Below, piece after piece: positions 1-5,879 of a stretch of 5,879 nucleotides of DNA (position 1 is the stretch's first letter; each line of letters opens with the position of its first letter). The notes below the pieces were generated by a model. The model had not been told where the DNA came from, searched no databases, and saw nothing but the letters and a program-made list of their open reading frames with translations. This DNA comes from an uncultured Bdellovibrio sp. GTDB lineage: Bacteria; Bdellovibrionota; Bdellovibrionia; Bdellovibrionales; Bdellovibrionaceae. Both the position numbers and the translations under genes were made by a program. Where the stretch lies: the NCBI GenBank assembly GCA_946480995.1, contig CAMLMF010000180.1:1-5879 (forward strand), written 5' to 3'.

Positions 1-359
1 TCGACGCTTTTTCTATCATCGTGATCTATCTTTTGATTGGAACACAAAACAGTGGCGTGGAATCGACAATCCCCACGAAAATGTCTTTACCGACGGCTTC
101 TCACAGCGTCAGCATCGACAAAGAGATTCCAACCCTGACTATTCAAAAAGGGACTTACCGTTTGAATGACGTTGTGGTTTCAGTCAAAGCGTTGACTCAG
201 AAATTGACAGAGCTAAAAGCGACGTTGCCGAAAGACGCCTCTGAGCTTTTAGTTCAAGCCGATCAAGAAATGAAGTTTGAAGATCTCGATCCTTTACTTA
301 AAGCCGGCTCACTATCTGGTTTTGAGAAAATGAAATTTGCGGTGGTACCTGCACAATGA
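1..359 (+). CDS. ExbD/TolR-family proton-channel subunit, 3' part only
   Basis: This is the C-terminal 118 residues of an ExbD/TolR-type protein, an inner-membrane partner of ExbB/TolQ that uses proton flow to energise an envelope machine. The frame is open to the left edge (first full codon at base 3), so the in-frame GTG at 21 is not the start. The visible part begins with Asp-Ala-Phe-Ser followed by a hydrophobic helix (IIVIYLLIG). This matches the family's single membrane helix, and the Asp (bases 3-5) aligns by eye with the conserved proton-carrying Asp (Asp25 of E. coli ExbD). The periplasmic domain follows in family order: LP near residues 29-30, a VSI/TLTI strand pair with KG turn, an LTQKLTEL helix, the LLVQAD core strand motif, and a C-terminal MKFAVVP strand. 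The stop overlaps the next start by four bases. Within the family it may be closest to AglS-type gliding motor subunits, judged only from the neighbours. Family assignment is firm; the exact subtype is not. Confidence 0.9.
   Translation, partial: DAFSIIVIYLLIGTQNSGVESTIPTKMSLPTASHSVSIDKEIPTLTIQKGTYRLNDVVVSVKALTQKLTELKATLPKDASELLVQADQEMKFEDLDPLLKAGSLSGFEKMKFAVVPAQ
356..359 (+). promoter_or_regulatory. ATGA stop-start overlap, ExbD/TolR to TPR gene
   Basis: The TGA of the ExbD/TolR gene and the ATG of the TPR gene share four bases. The only Shine-Dalgarno-like sequence nearby is a weak GGTGG at 341-345, so the TPR gene probably depends on ribosomes finishing the upstream gene. Coupling is inferred from the overlap. 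Confidence 0.7.
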
Positions 360-3319
360 AAAAACTTAACGACATCCTTATTCTAAGCGCCCTGACAACA
401 GTCATCTTGAGTTCTGCTCCGGCATTTGCCGACAAAATGAACGCAAAGACTCAGGATCTCGTTATTAACAAAATGGAGCGCGTTCTTTCTGCGATGGAAA
501 AAACTGATGCTGCTTGGCTGTCAAGCCAACAGCGTCTGGCTGACCTATTGTCTGAAAGAGCTCGCGCCCGCTTTATGTCTGAAGTTGAAGCCAATTGTGA
601 TGGCTGCAAAGGTTCTAAAGATGATCGCATGAAAGCGATTAAGATTTACGAATCCCTTCTTAAGGAAGTGAAAGTCAACGAACATGGACCCATCTTGTTC
701 CAGTTGGCGCACTTGTACGAAATGGCTGGCCAAAATGATAAGGCCATTTCTTTATACGAAAGCATCATTAAGGATGCGAAAAAGAAAAGCATTCTTCCTG
801 AAATCGTCACACGCTCTTATGTGGGCTTAGGTGACTTGCAATTCGCTAAGGGTCTTTTTAAAGAGGCGCGCGCGAATTACCAAATTGCTTTAAAAGACAA
901 AAATTTAGAAAATCGTTATTTGACGATTTACAATGTTGCTTGGTGTGAATTTAACACTGACAACTTAAAAGGTGCGATTGCGACGTTGGAAGGTCTTTTA
1001 AAAGACCCTACGCAAATCAGCCGTGAAACTGAAGAAGGCAAAAAGTACGATGCTCCTTTCCATACGGACATCTTACGTGACCTTGCTTCTTTCTATACAA
1101 AACAAGAAGTCACTGCCAAAGAGATCAACTCTTTTGAGACTTTGACTCCACTTGATAAACGCAAAGACATGATGTTGTTGTTCGCGAAAGAAACTGATCG
1201 CGTTGGTCAGAAGAAAGCCGCACAAGAAATCATGAACCGTTACTTAGCAAGCAGCGCGCTTTCAAAAGAGGAGCGTATCGAAGCTTCGATCCAGCTTGCC
1301 CAAATCAGCTATGACCGCGGTCAAACGACCGAATCTGTCGCTGAGTTCACGAAAGCAGCCGCGGCTTTGAAAAGCTCTGGCTGTTCGGGTGAGAAGTGTG
1401 AAGAGTTACAAAAAACGATGAAACGTTATGTAACAGAACTTCACCGTTCAAAAAAATTAAAACCTGACCAAGATCTTTTAAATGCGTATGTGACTTACAC
1501 AAACACATTCCCGCAAGATGTGGCGATGACTCAACGTGCAGCGAGTGTTGCGATGGAAATGAACAACTTCCCTATCGCAGTGGCGTTGTATCGCACAGTG
1601 AGTGAAAGCCGTCAGTTCTCAAAACAAGAGCGTGAAGAAGCGTTATTAAATGAAATCTCTGCTGCTGAAAAATCAAAAAGCCCTGCTTTGCAAAAAGAGG
1701 CTTACACGCATTACTTAAAATATGCTCCTCAGAATACTAAGTCTTTTGAGGTTCGCTACCAATTGGCTTATTTGCTGTATCAAGAAAAGCAGTTTGCAAA
1801 AGCGGCCACTGACTTTGAAGAATTGGCTAAAGACAAATCAGGCTCCCCTGAGTTAAGAAAAAAATCTGCAGATCTTTCTTTAGACGCTTTAGTGCACACC
1901 AAAGACGCAGAGCTTTTAGAGGCTTTAGCTTGGGATTATTCTGAAATCTTCCCTGGGTCCCGTGCTGAATTTGAAAAAATCGCACGCAAGTCTTTAAACA
2001 ACCGCGTAGCAGATGTGGCGAACAATCCTAAAGCGAATAAGTCAGATCTGAAAAAGTCTTTAAAGGCTTTAGACAACAGCAAACTTAAGAACGCTTCTGC
2101 TGCTGAAAAGATTCTTTTCTTTAACAATCAAAGTGTTCTTGCGAAGTCCTTAGGCGAAGACCAAGTTTACGTAGATTCAATTGCTTCGATGCTGGCGATC
2201 CCCGAACTTTCACAAGAAAAGCGTGAATCCTTGCTTGAACAACTCACTGGTTACTATGAAAAGCATTTGGACTTCAAAAATGCCTATGCGACAGCATTGC
2301 GTTTAGAAAGCCCTAAGATGTCAGAAAAGGAAAAAGAATTCCGTTTAGGAACTTTAGCCGATCTGGCGGGTCTTGATTCAGCTGCAAAACATTATCAAAA
2401 ATCTTTGGCAGCCGGCTTACGCGGCGAAAAGTCTTTGTCTGTGCGTTCCCGTTTGGTGGTGATTTCTGCCAATCCAACGAAGGAATTGAAAGTACAAGCT
2501 CGTGAATTGAAACAACGTCCTTCTTTATTAAATGAAACGGCTTTGCTGGTTTATGCAAAATCTGGAAGTTCTGAAGAACTTGATGCTGTTTTGAAAATGA
2601 AAGAGATGAAAAATCAATCAGCGGTTCTTTTCATCAGAAAGCAAGCTTTCTATGGCAAAGTTCAAAAGGAACACGCGGCGATTGCTAGCCACCAGTTAAA
2701 TACATCAAAAGATCGCTTTTTACAGAAGAGCATTGCAGAACGTGTGTCCTTGTTAAAAAAGGCGGATAAAGTCTTAGCAGAAAGTCTGTCTTTAAAAGAC
2801 GTCACGGCGCAAATGATGGCGTTAAGCTTAGTTTCCTCTGAAAATGAGCGCATGGTCCGTGACCTTGCGGGATTGCCATTGCCAGCTGGCTTGTCACCAC
2901 AAGAACAGACTCAGTATTTGTCATTGTTAAAGGCGCAAACGAAGCCGTTCTTGGTGAAAGCTCGCTTTGCTCAGCAAAAACAGCAAGAGATCTGGAATAA
3001 ATCCCCTGCTTTAGCGCAAACGATTAAAGACTATCAAATGGCGCGCCCAGAAGTGCGTCAACTGCTGGCACGTGAGTTGACGTTATTGAATCAAATCCCA
3101 GGAAAAGGCCCTCTGAAAACATCTTTAGAGAATGCTTTGAATGAGCGCCTTTTTTCGGCAAAGGACTTGATCGCCGCGCGCAATACAGTGGCAGCAGACC
3201 CTTCGAATGTACGTGGTCTTGAAAAATTGAAAGTACTTGAAACAAAAATCGGCCATCCTCTTATGCCTGCTTACCTAGAAGCACGTTTAAGCACTCTCCA
3301 AGGAGGAAACAGTCTATGA
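356..3319 (+). CDS. Large exported TPR-repeat protein, probable envelope scaffold
   Basis: A 987-residue exported helical-repeat protein. Residues 1-25 form a signal peptide (MKK, hydrophobic core, AFA before Asp26); no lipobox Cys is seen, so it should be released into the periplasm. Clear TPR-like helix pairs lie at about 112-145, 152-185 and 190-220, with further likely ones near 305-337, 381-425, 462-493 and 637-695. The last ~125 residues are helical and Gln/Lys-rich without obvious TPR signatures. TPR proteins bind partner proteins, and here the neighbours suggest a periplasmic scaffold for a proton-driven machine. The mature protein has five Cys: C81-x2-C84, C197, and C343-x4-C348. The start overlaps the preceding stop as ATGA, with only a weak GGTGG upstream (341-345), which suggests translational coupling. 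AglT/GltE or AgmU/GltD of the Myxococcus gliding machinery are the candidates for its counterpart, but I cannot choose between them. The coding call and export are sure; the role is inferred. Confidence 0.9.
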   Translation: MKKLNDILILSALTTVILSSAPAFADKMNAKTQDLVINKMERVLSAMEKTDAAWLSSQQRLADLLSERARARFMSEVEANCDGCKGSKDDRMKAIKIYESLLKEVKVNEHGPILFQLAHLYEMAGQNDKAISLYESIIKDAKKKSILPEIVTRSYVGLGDLQFAKGLFKEARANYQIALKDKNLENRYLTIYNVAWCEFNTDNLKGAIATLEGLLKDPTQISRETEEGKKYDAPFHTDILRDLASFYTKQEVTAKEINSFETLTPLDKRKDMMLLFAKETDRVGQKKAAQEIMNRYLASSALSKEERIEASIQLAQISYDRGQTTESVAEFTKAAAALKSSGCSGEKCEELQKTMKRYVTELHRSKKLKPDQDLLNAYVTYTNTFPQDVAMTQRAASVAMEMNNFPIAVALYRTVSESRQFSKQEREEALLNEISAAEKSKSPALQKEAYTHYLKYAPQNTKSFEVRYQLAYLLYQEKQFAKAATDFEELAKDKSGSPELRKKSADLSLDALVHTKDAELLEALAWDYSEIFPGSRAEFEKIARKSLNNRVADVANNPKANKSDLKKSLKALDNSKLKNASAAEKILFFNNQSVLAKSLGEDQVYVDSIASMLAIPELSQEKRESLLEQLTGYYEKHLDFKNAYATALRLESPKMSEKEKEFRLGTLADLAGLDSAAKHYQKSLAAGLRGEKSLSVRSRLVVISANPTKELKVQARELKQRPSLLNETALLVYAKSGSSEELDAVLKMKEMKNQSAVLFIRKQAFYGKVQKEHAAIASHQLNTSKDRFLQKSIAERVSLLKKADKVLAESLSLKDVTAQMMALSLVSSENERMVRDLAGLPLPAGLSPQEQTQYLSLLKAQTKPFLVKARFAQQKQQEIWNKSPALAQTIKDYQMARPEVRQLLARELTLLNQIPGKGPLKTSLENALNERLFSAKDLIAARNTVAADPSNVRGLEKLKVLETKIGHPLMPAYLEARLSTLQGGNSL
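3300..3306 (+). promoter_or_regulatory. Strong ribosome-binding site of the small exported protein
   Basis: AAGGAGG, nearly a full anti-16S match, lies inside the 3' end of the TPR gene, nine bases before ATG 3316. The start also overlaps the TPR stop as ATGA (3316-3319). The combination of overlap and a strong site suggests that the small protein is made at a higher rate than the TPR protein. Confidence 0.85.
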
Positions 3320-3588
3320 AATCAGTGATTTCTTTGGCGCTAATCTTGCTATTCACCCAGGTGACGTTAGCTAACACGGCGAAAAAAGGGCAAGAGCCCG
3401 CAAAACCGTCGGCAGCGAAAAGACAGTTGGGAACGTCGTTTAAGTTTAGCGGTTCCTCTTTAAGAGGTAAGTACCAAAGTTCCATGGGAACTGCGGCGAC
3501 GGTGGAAAACGATAAACTTTTAGAAGATCTTTTGAAGGGCCGAACTCAATTTGAGGACCGTCAAGCAAAAGAAACTGAACGTAACTAG
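3316..3588 (+). CDS. Small exported protein of unknown function
   Basis: A 90-residue protein that I do not recognise. It starts with a good signal peptide (MK, hydrophobic stretch 4-18, TLA at 17-19), leaving about 71 mature residues with no Cys and no membrane segment. After a Lys/Ala/Pro-rich stretch (22-36) comes a probable beta-like part with Gly and Ser (38-62), then a charged, probably helical tail (63-90) carrying D66, D71-LL, R76, F79 and DR at 81-82. The start overlaps the TPR gene's stop as ATGA and is served by a strong AAGGAGG nine bases upstream. That strong site, together with signal peptide and codon usage like its neighbours, supports a real gene. Its place between a TPR protein and a PglI-like protein matches that of gltF in Myxococcus as I remember it, so a small periplasmic adaptor in the same complex is plausible. 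Function is inferred from position only. Confidence 0.82.
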   Translation: MKSVISLALILLFTQVTLANTAKKGQEPAKPSAAKRQLGTSFKFSGSSLRGKYQSSMGTAATVENDKLLEDLLKGRTQFEDRQAKETERN

Positions 3589-3591
3589 AGG
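3587..3591 (+). promoter_or_regulatory. Ribosome-binding site deciding the TonB-like gene start
   Basis: AGAGG overlaps the TAG stop of the small exported protein (3586-3588). It is eight bases from ATG 3600 and two from GTG 3594, which favours the ATG as the start. Confidence 0.7.
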
Positions 3592-3599
3592 CAGTGAAT

Positions 3600-4826
3600 A
3601 TGAACGCAGCGAAACTTCTCATTCTTGAAAACATCCAGGGCCAAAAGGTTCGGACCTTTGCTGTTCAATCTGACTCTTTGAACTTGGTCTATTTAAAGAA
3701 CAACCGCCGTGTTGAAGCTTTCAGTGACTTAAATGAACTGAACGCGCAAAACGTCGATTACACTTTGTTAAAACAAATCCAGTTGTCACAACTTTCTGAA
3801 GAAGGTGTTGAGCTTTCTGGAATGGGACGTCTTCGTCTTTATCCAGCCTCAGGCGTACAAAACAGCCCGACTCATAATTTAGCTGTTGAACAAGACGAAG
3901 AAAAACTAAAAACGATCTTGCAGAACACAACTGCAGGACATTTGGTAGCCATTTTTATTCTCTTAGTTGGTTCATGGGTTTACACAAACTACTTTATGAA
4001 AACCCAAGAGCAGCCTTTGGTGACGATCGTTCTTCCGCAAGAAGAACCCGTTCAACCAAAACCAGAAGTACGCCCGACCGTAAAAGTTTCTAAAACAAAA
4101 ATCCAACAGACGAACAAAGTTTATCGTCCGGTTGCTAAAAAAGTTATGTCTCGCCCTTATAAAGTGAACACGACGAAAGCAAAAGACGTGACTCGCGTTG
4201 GAGCCTTAGCAGCTTTGGGTGGTTTGAAAACCGGCCACAAAGGCGCTGAAGGTTTGGATATGCAATCTTTAAAAAATATTCGCGCTGCAGGCACTGGTGC
4301 CGGCGGTGGTGGTATCGGTAACGCCGGACGCGGTGGAGCTAAAGGTTATATGCCTGGCAACGGGTTGATAGCAGGCTCTGCTGGTGAAGGAGCTCGCGCT
4401 CAAGGAGCCGGTGGTTACGGAACACGTGGTTCTGGTGGTGGTAAAGCAGGTTACGGCAAGATTTCACTCGTTGGTGGAACTTCCGCGATGAGCTTACCAT
4501 TAGATGAAGAAGTCACTGTTGAAGGTGGCTTGGATCAAGACCAAATCATCGCCGTGATCAATCGTAACAAAGGTCAAATCACTTATTGTTATGAAAAAGG
4601 ACTGCAAGCGCAACCTTCTATCGGTGGCCGCGTTGCTGTTAGTTTCGTGATCGGTGCCGAAGGTCGCATCACTATCGCCAAGGTTGCTGAATCTTCTTTA
4701 GGTTCACGCATGGTTGAAGGTTGTATGCTTGCGCGCATGAAAACTTGGCAATTCCCTCGCCCGGTTGGACGAGTCAATGTTGACGTACTTTATCCCTTTG
4801 AACTTACTCGCGTAAGTTCGAGATAA
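3600..4826 (+). CDS. TonB-like envelope-spanning protein with AgmX/PglI C-terminal domain
   Basis: A 408-residue inner-membrane protein that should carry energy from a TolQR/ExbBD-like motor across the periplasm. Domains in order: an N-terminal, presumably cytoplasmic, region (1-110) that I cannot assign; one membrane helix at about 115-133; a Pro/Glu/Lys-rich stretch (139-160, PQEEPVQPKPEVRP) of TonB type; a basic segment; a Gly-rich region (201-292, about one third Gly); and a C-terminal domain (about 312-403). The last shows the AgmX/PglI signature: NRNKGQITYCYE, a Gly-rich turn, SFVIGAEGRI, SSLGS, EGCM, TWQFPRPVG and the closing YPFEL. C330 and C375 sit at the family's paired Cys positions and may form a disulfide. 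ATG 3600 is preferred over the in-frame GTG at 3594 because AGAGG (3587-3591) is eight bases from the ATG but only two from the GTG. In Myxococcus, PglI/GltG and AgmX/GltJ belong to the gliding machinery; with no recognisable FHA or zinc-finger domain here, I leave it unnamed. Confidence 0.92.
   Translation: MNAAKLLILENIQGQKVRTFAVQSDSLNLVYLKNNRRVEAFSDLNELNAQNVDYTLLKQIQLSQLSEEGVELSGMGRLRLYPASGVQNSPTHNLAVEQDEEKLKTILQNTTAGHLVAIFILLVGSWVYTNYFMKTQEQPLVTIVLPQEEPVQPKPEVRPTVKVSKTKIQQTNKVYRPVAKKVMSRPYKVNTTKAKDVTRVGALAALGGLKTGHKGAEGLDMQSLKNIRAAGTGAGGGGIGNAGRGGAKGYMPGNGLIAGSAGEGARAQGAGGYGTRGSGGGKAGYGKISLVGGTSAMSLPLDEEVTVEGGLDQDQIIAVINRNKGQITYCYEKGLQAQPSIGGRVAVSFVIGAEGRITIAKVAESSLGSRMVEGCMLARMKTWQFPRPVGRVNVDVLYPFELTRVSSR
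4797..4822 (+). repeat. Hairpin at the end of the TonB-like gene
   Basis: GAACTTAC (4800-4807) and GTAAGTTC (4812-4819) are perfect reverse complements around the four-base loop TCGC; one A-T and two G-T pairs could extend the stem outward to 4797/4822. It covers the last codons of the TonB-like gene (ELTRVSS), and because of the symmetry the opposite strand also reads ELTRVSS. No T-run follows, so it is not a typical rho-independent terminator. It ends just before the AAGGAG of the lipoprotein gene and may affect mRNA processing or access to that site. Confidence 0.6.
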
Positions 4827-4830
4827 GGAG
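4825..4830 (+). promoter_or_regulatory. Ribosome-binding site of the lipoprotein gene
   Basis: AAGGAG overlaps the last two bases of the TonB-like gene's TAA stop (4824-4826). It lies eight bases before ATG 4839, against two bases before ATG 4833, so it points to 4839 as the start. Confidence 0.8.
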
Positions 4831-4838
4831 AAATGAAG

Positions 4839-5879
4839 ATGAAATCGACGAAAACTCTTTTACCATTGATCGCTTTGACAGCTGTGGCTGTTGGTTGCGG
4901 TGAATATAAGAAAAATCCGGCGGAAGACTTAGGCACTATGCGTGAAAACGCAAAGGTTGAATTCAACAAAGGTCCAGATGCGGCCCGTGAAATCACCAAT
5001 GTGAAAGTGGTCGAAAAGCCTGTTTATATTTATAAAGAGCAAGCGACTTTGGACGACAAATTCATCGTCATCACTCCAGATCCGCAAATGGCTTTCAACG
5101 AAGGCCAAGCGGCAACTTATAAAATCAACGCTCGTGTCCTTGTTGAAGGTGTCAAAGTCTCTTTAAAAGCACAAGGTTTGCCAGCGGGTGCAAAGCTTGA
5201 AAAATCAGCAACCGAGGCAGACACATACACTTTAACTTGGGCGCCGGTGATCAACACGATTCCTACGAATGCCGCAATGAAAACGTATGCAGCGAAACTT
5301 TCTACTGAAGTCGTTTCTGCAAATTCGCCTGAACAATTGAATCAATTAAAAGGCATCGTGCGCGAAAAAGAGATCAATATCTTCTTATTCAAAAATCAAG
5401 AGCTTCCAACAGAGCTTACTGTGATGGATCTTCCAACAGAAGTTGCAGAAGGTGCGACGGTGACTTTCACCGTAACTGCGAAAGTTCCGGGAACTGATAA
5501 AAACTCTGTGCAAAAACCTCGTTTGGCTGTGAGCTATGATGGCATCAGTTCAACGGCGGGCAATAGCTTCCTGGAACTAGATGGTTCTCGTCACGTTTCT
5601 GACGTCAATGCAGAGCCTGAGTTTATCGGCGAAAGTAAATGGAAATTTACACGCACTTTTGACACAAAAAACATCGCGGTGAAACCTCAACTTGCTAAAG
5701 ATGGCACTGTGATGGTGAACGCAGATGGTACTCGCGTTCGTTTGAGCCTGAAAGTTCACAGCCCTAATGGTACTTCGACTCCTGAATCAGTTAGCAAGGT
5801 TAAAATTACTTACACTAAAGGTATTTTAGCTCCGCGTTTTGACGTGACGGGTTTAGGTAAAAAAGGCGGCTTGGAAGTG
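4839..5879 (+). CDS. Putative outer-membrane lipoprotein with Ig-like domains, 5' part
   Basis: An open frame of 347 codons with no stop before the right edge, so the C-terminus is missing. It opens with a lipoprotein signal: MKSTK, a hydrophobic core (7-19) and AVGC with the lipid-carrying Cys at 20; +2 is Gly, not Asp, so by the enterobacterial rule it would go to the outer membrane. Residues 75-187 look like an immunoglobulin-like beta sandwich of the putative-Ig type: alternating strands, LPAGAKL at 114-120 and YTLTWAP at 130-136, resembling the GLPAG...TWTP pattern of such repeats. A second beta-rich unit runs from about 188 (LPTELTVMDLPTEV, then VTFTVTAKV) to the edge. No catalytic motif is visible. 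The second of two in-frame ATGs is chosen because AAGGAG (4825-4830) is eight bases from it and two from the first (4833). The gene follows the TonB-like gene by 12 bases. Lipoprotein and coding calls are strong; an adhesive or structural surface role is inferred. Confidence 0.87.
   Translation, partial: MKSTKTLLPLIALTAVAVGCGEYKKNPAEDLGTMRENAKVEFNKGPDAAREITNVKVVEKPVYIYKEQATLDDKFIVITPDPQMAFNEGQAATYKINARVLVEGVKVSLKAQGLPAGAKLEKSATEADTYTLTWAPVINTIPTNAAMKTYAAKLSTEVVSANSPEQLNQLKGIVREKEINIFLFKNQELPTELTVMDLPTEVAEGATVTFTVTAKVPGTDKNSVQKPRLAVSYDGISSTAGNSFLELDGSRHVSDVNAEPEFIGESKWKFTRTFDTKNIAVKPQLAKDGTVMVNADGTRVRLSLKVHSPNGTSTPESVSKVKITYTKGILAPRFDVTGLGKKGGLEV
5403..5440 (+). repeat. Short direct repeat within the lipoprotein gene
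   Basis: CTTCCAACAGA occurs at 5403-5413 and again at 5430-5440, 27 bases apart and in the same frame. It gives LPTEL and LPTEV nine residues apart at the junction between the first and second beta-rich units. It may be a small duplication or simply a repeated beta-strand/turn motif. Confidence 0.5.

Noticed and set aside
21..23. GTG as a true start of the first gene
   Set aside because: The frame is open upstream to the window edge, and the residues before it (Asp-Ala-Phe-Ser-Ile-Ile) belong to the conserved ExbD/TolR membrane helix.
3594..3599. GTG start of the TonB-like gene, two codons before ATG 3600
   Set aside because: The AGAGG site is only two bases from this GTG but eight from the ATG, so the ATG fits initiation better.
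4263..4450. GGT-rich stretch as a simple-sequence or phase-variable repeat
   Set aside because: The Gly codons are mixed (GGT, GGC, GGA) with no exact repeating unit of useful length, so composition bias of the Gly-rich linker explains it.
4797..4822. Rho-independent terminator between the TonB-like and lipoprotein genes
   Set aside because: The stem is AT-balanced and no T-run follows; instead a ribosome-binding site and a start codon come directly after it.
4833..4838. Upstream in-frame ATG of the lipoprotein gene
   Set aside because: Only two bases separate it from AAGGAG; ATG 4839 has the normal eight-base spacing and still gives a complete lipoprotein signal.
545..5759. Several minus-strand open frames of 60-81 codons
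   Set aside because: They all lie opposite well-supported plus-strand genes, show no family motifs or convincing ribosome-binding sites, and are explained as shadows of the coding strand.

Overview
The window is almost wholly coding, with five same-strand genes packed end to end (two 4-base ATGA overlaps and two gaps of 11-12 bases). It reads as the middle of one operon for a cell-envelope machine. The products in order are: (1) the 3' end of an ExbD/TolR-type proton-channel subunit; (2) a large exported tetratricopeptide-repeat (TPR) protein; (3) a small exported protein of 90 residues that I do not recognise; (4) a TonB-like membrane-anchored protein with a Pro-rich stretch, a Gly-rich stretch and an AgmX/PglI-type C-terminal domain; (5) the 5' part of a lipoprotein that looks built of immunoglobulin-like beta domains.

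The organism is probably a Gram-negative predatory or gliding bacterium of the Bdellovibrio group (Bdellovibrionota), less likely a myxobacterial relative. The basis is the AgmX/PglI C-terminal domain next to a TolR-like protein and a TPR protein, a combination I associate with Myxococcus Agl/Glt gliding genes and their multiple Bdellovibrio counterparts. The GC content looks moderate (mid-40s percent by eye, not calculated), which is too low for Myxococcus. This assignment is inference.

Layout: bases 1-359 hold the TolR/ExbD end; 356-3319 the TPR protein; 3316-3588 the small exported protein; 3600-4826 the TonB-like protein; 4839 to the right edge the lipoprotein, still open at base 5879. 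No gene-free stretch exceeds 12 bases. I see no RNA gene, mobile element, CRISPR array, convincing promoter or rho-independent terminator, so the promoter should lie upstream of the window. A perfect 8-bp hairpin ends the TonB-like gene just before the ribosome-binding site of the lipoprotein gene, and may adjust its expression.

Likely joint working (inference): the ExbD/TolR protein, with an ExbB/TolQ partner expected just upstream, harvests proton-motive force. The TonB-like protein carries that energy across the periplasm through its long linker. The TPR protein and small exported protein act as periplasmic scaffold, and the lipoprotein is the outer-membrane or surface contact. The order TPR protein - small exported protein - PglI-like protein resembles, from memory, gltE/gltF/gltG of Myxococcus, but this has not been checked by alignment.
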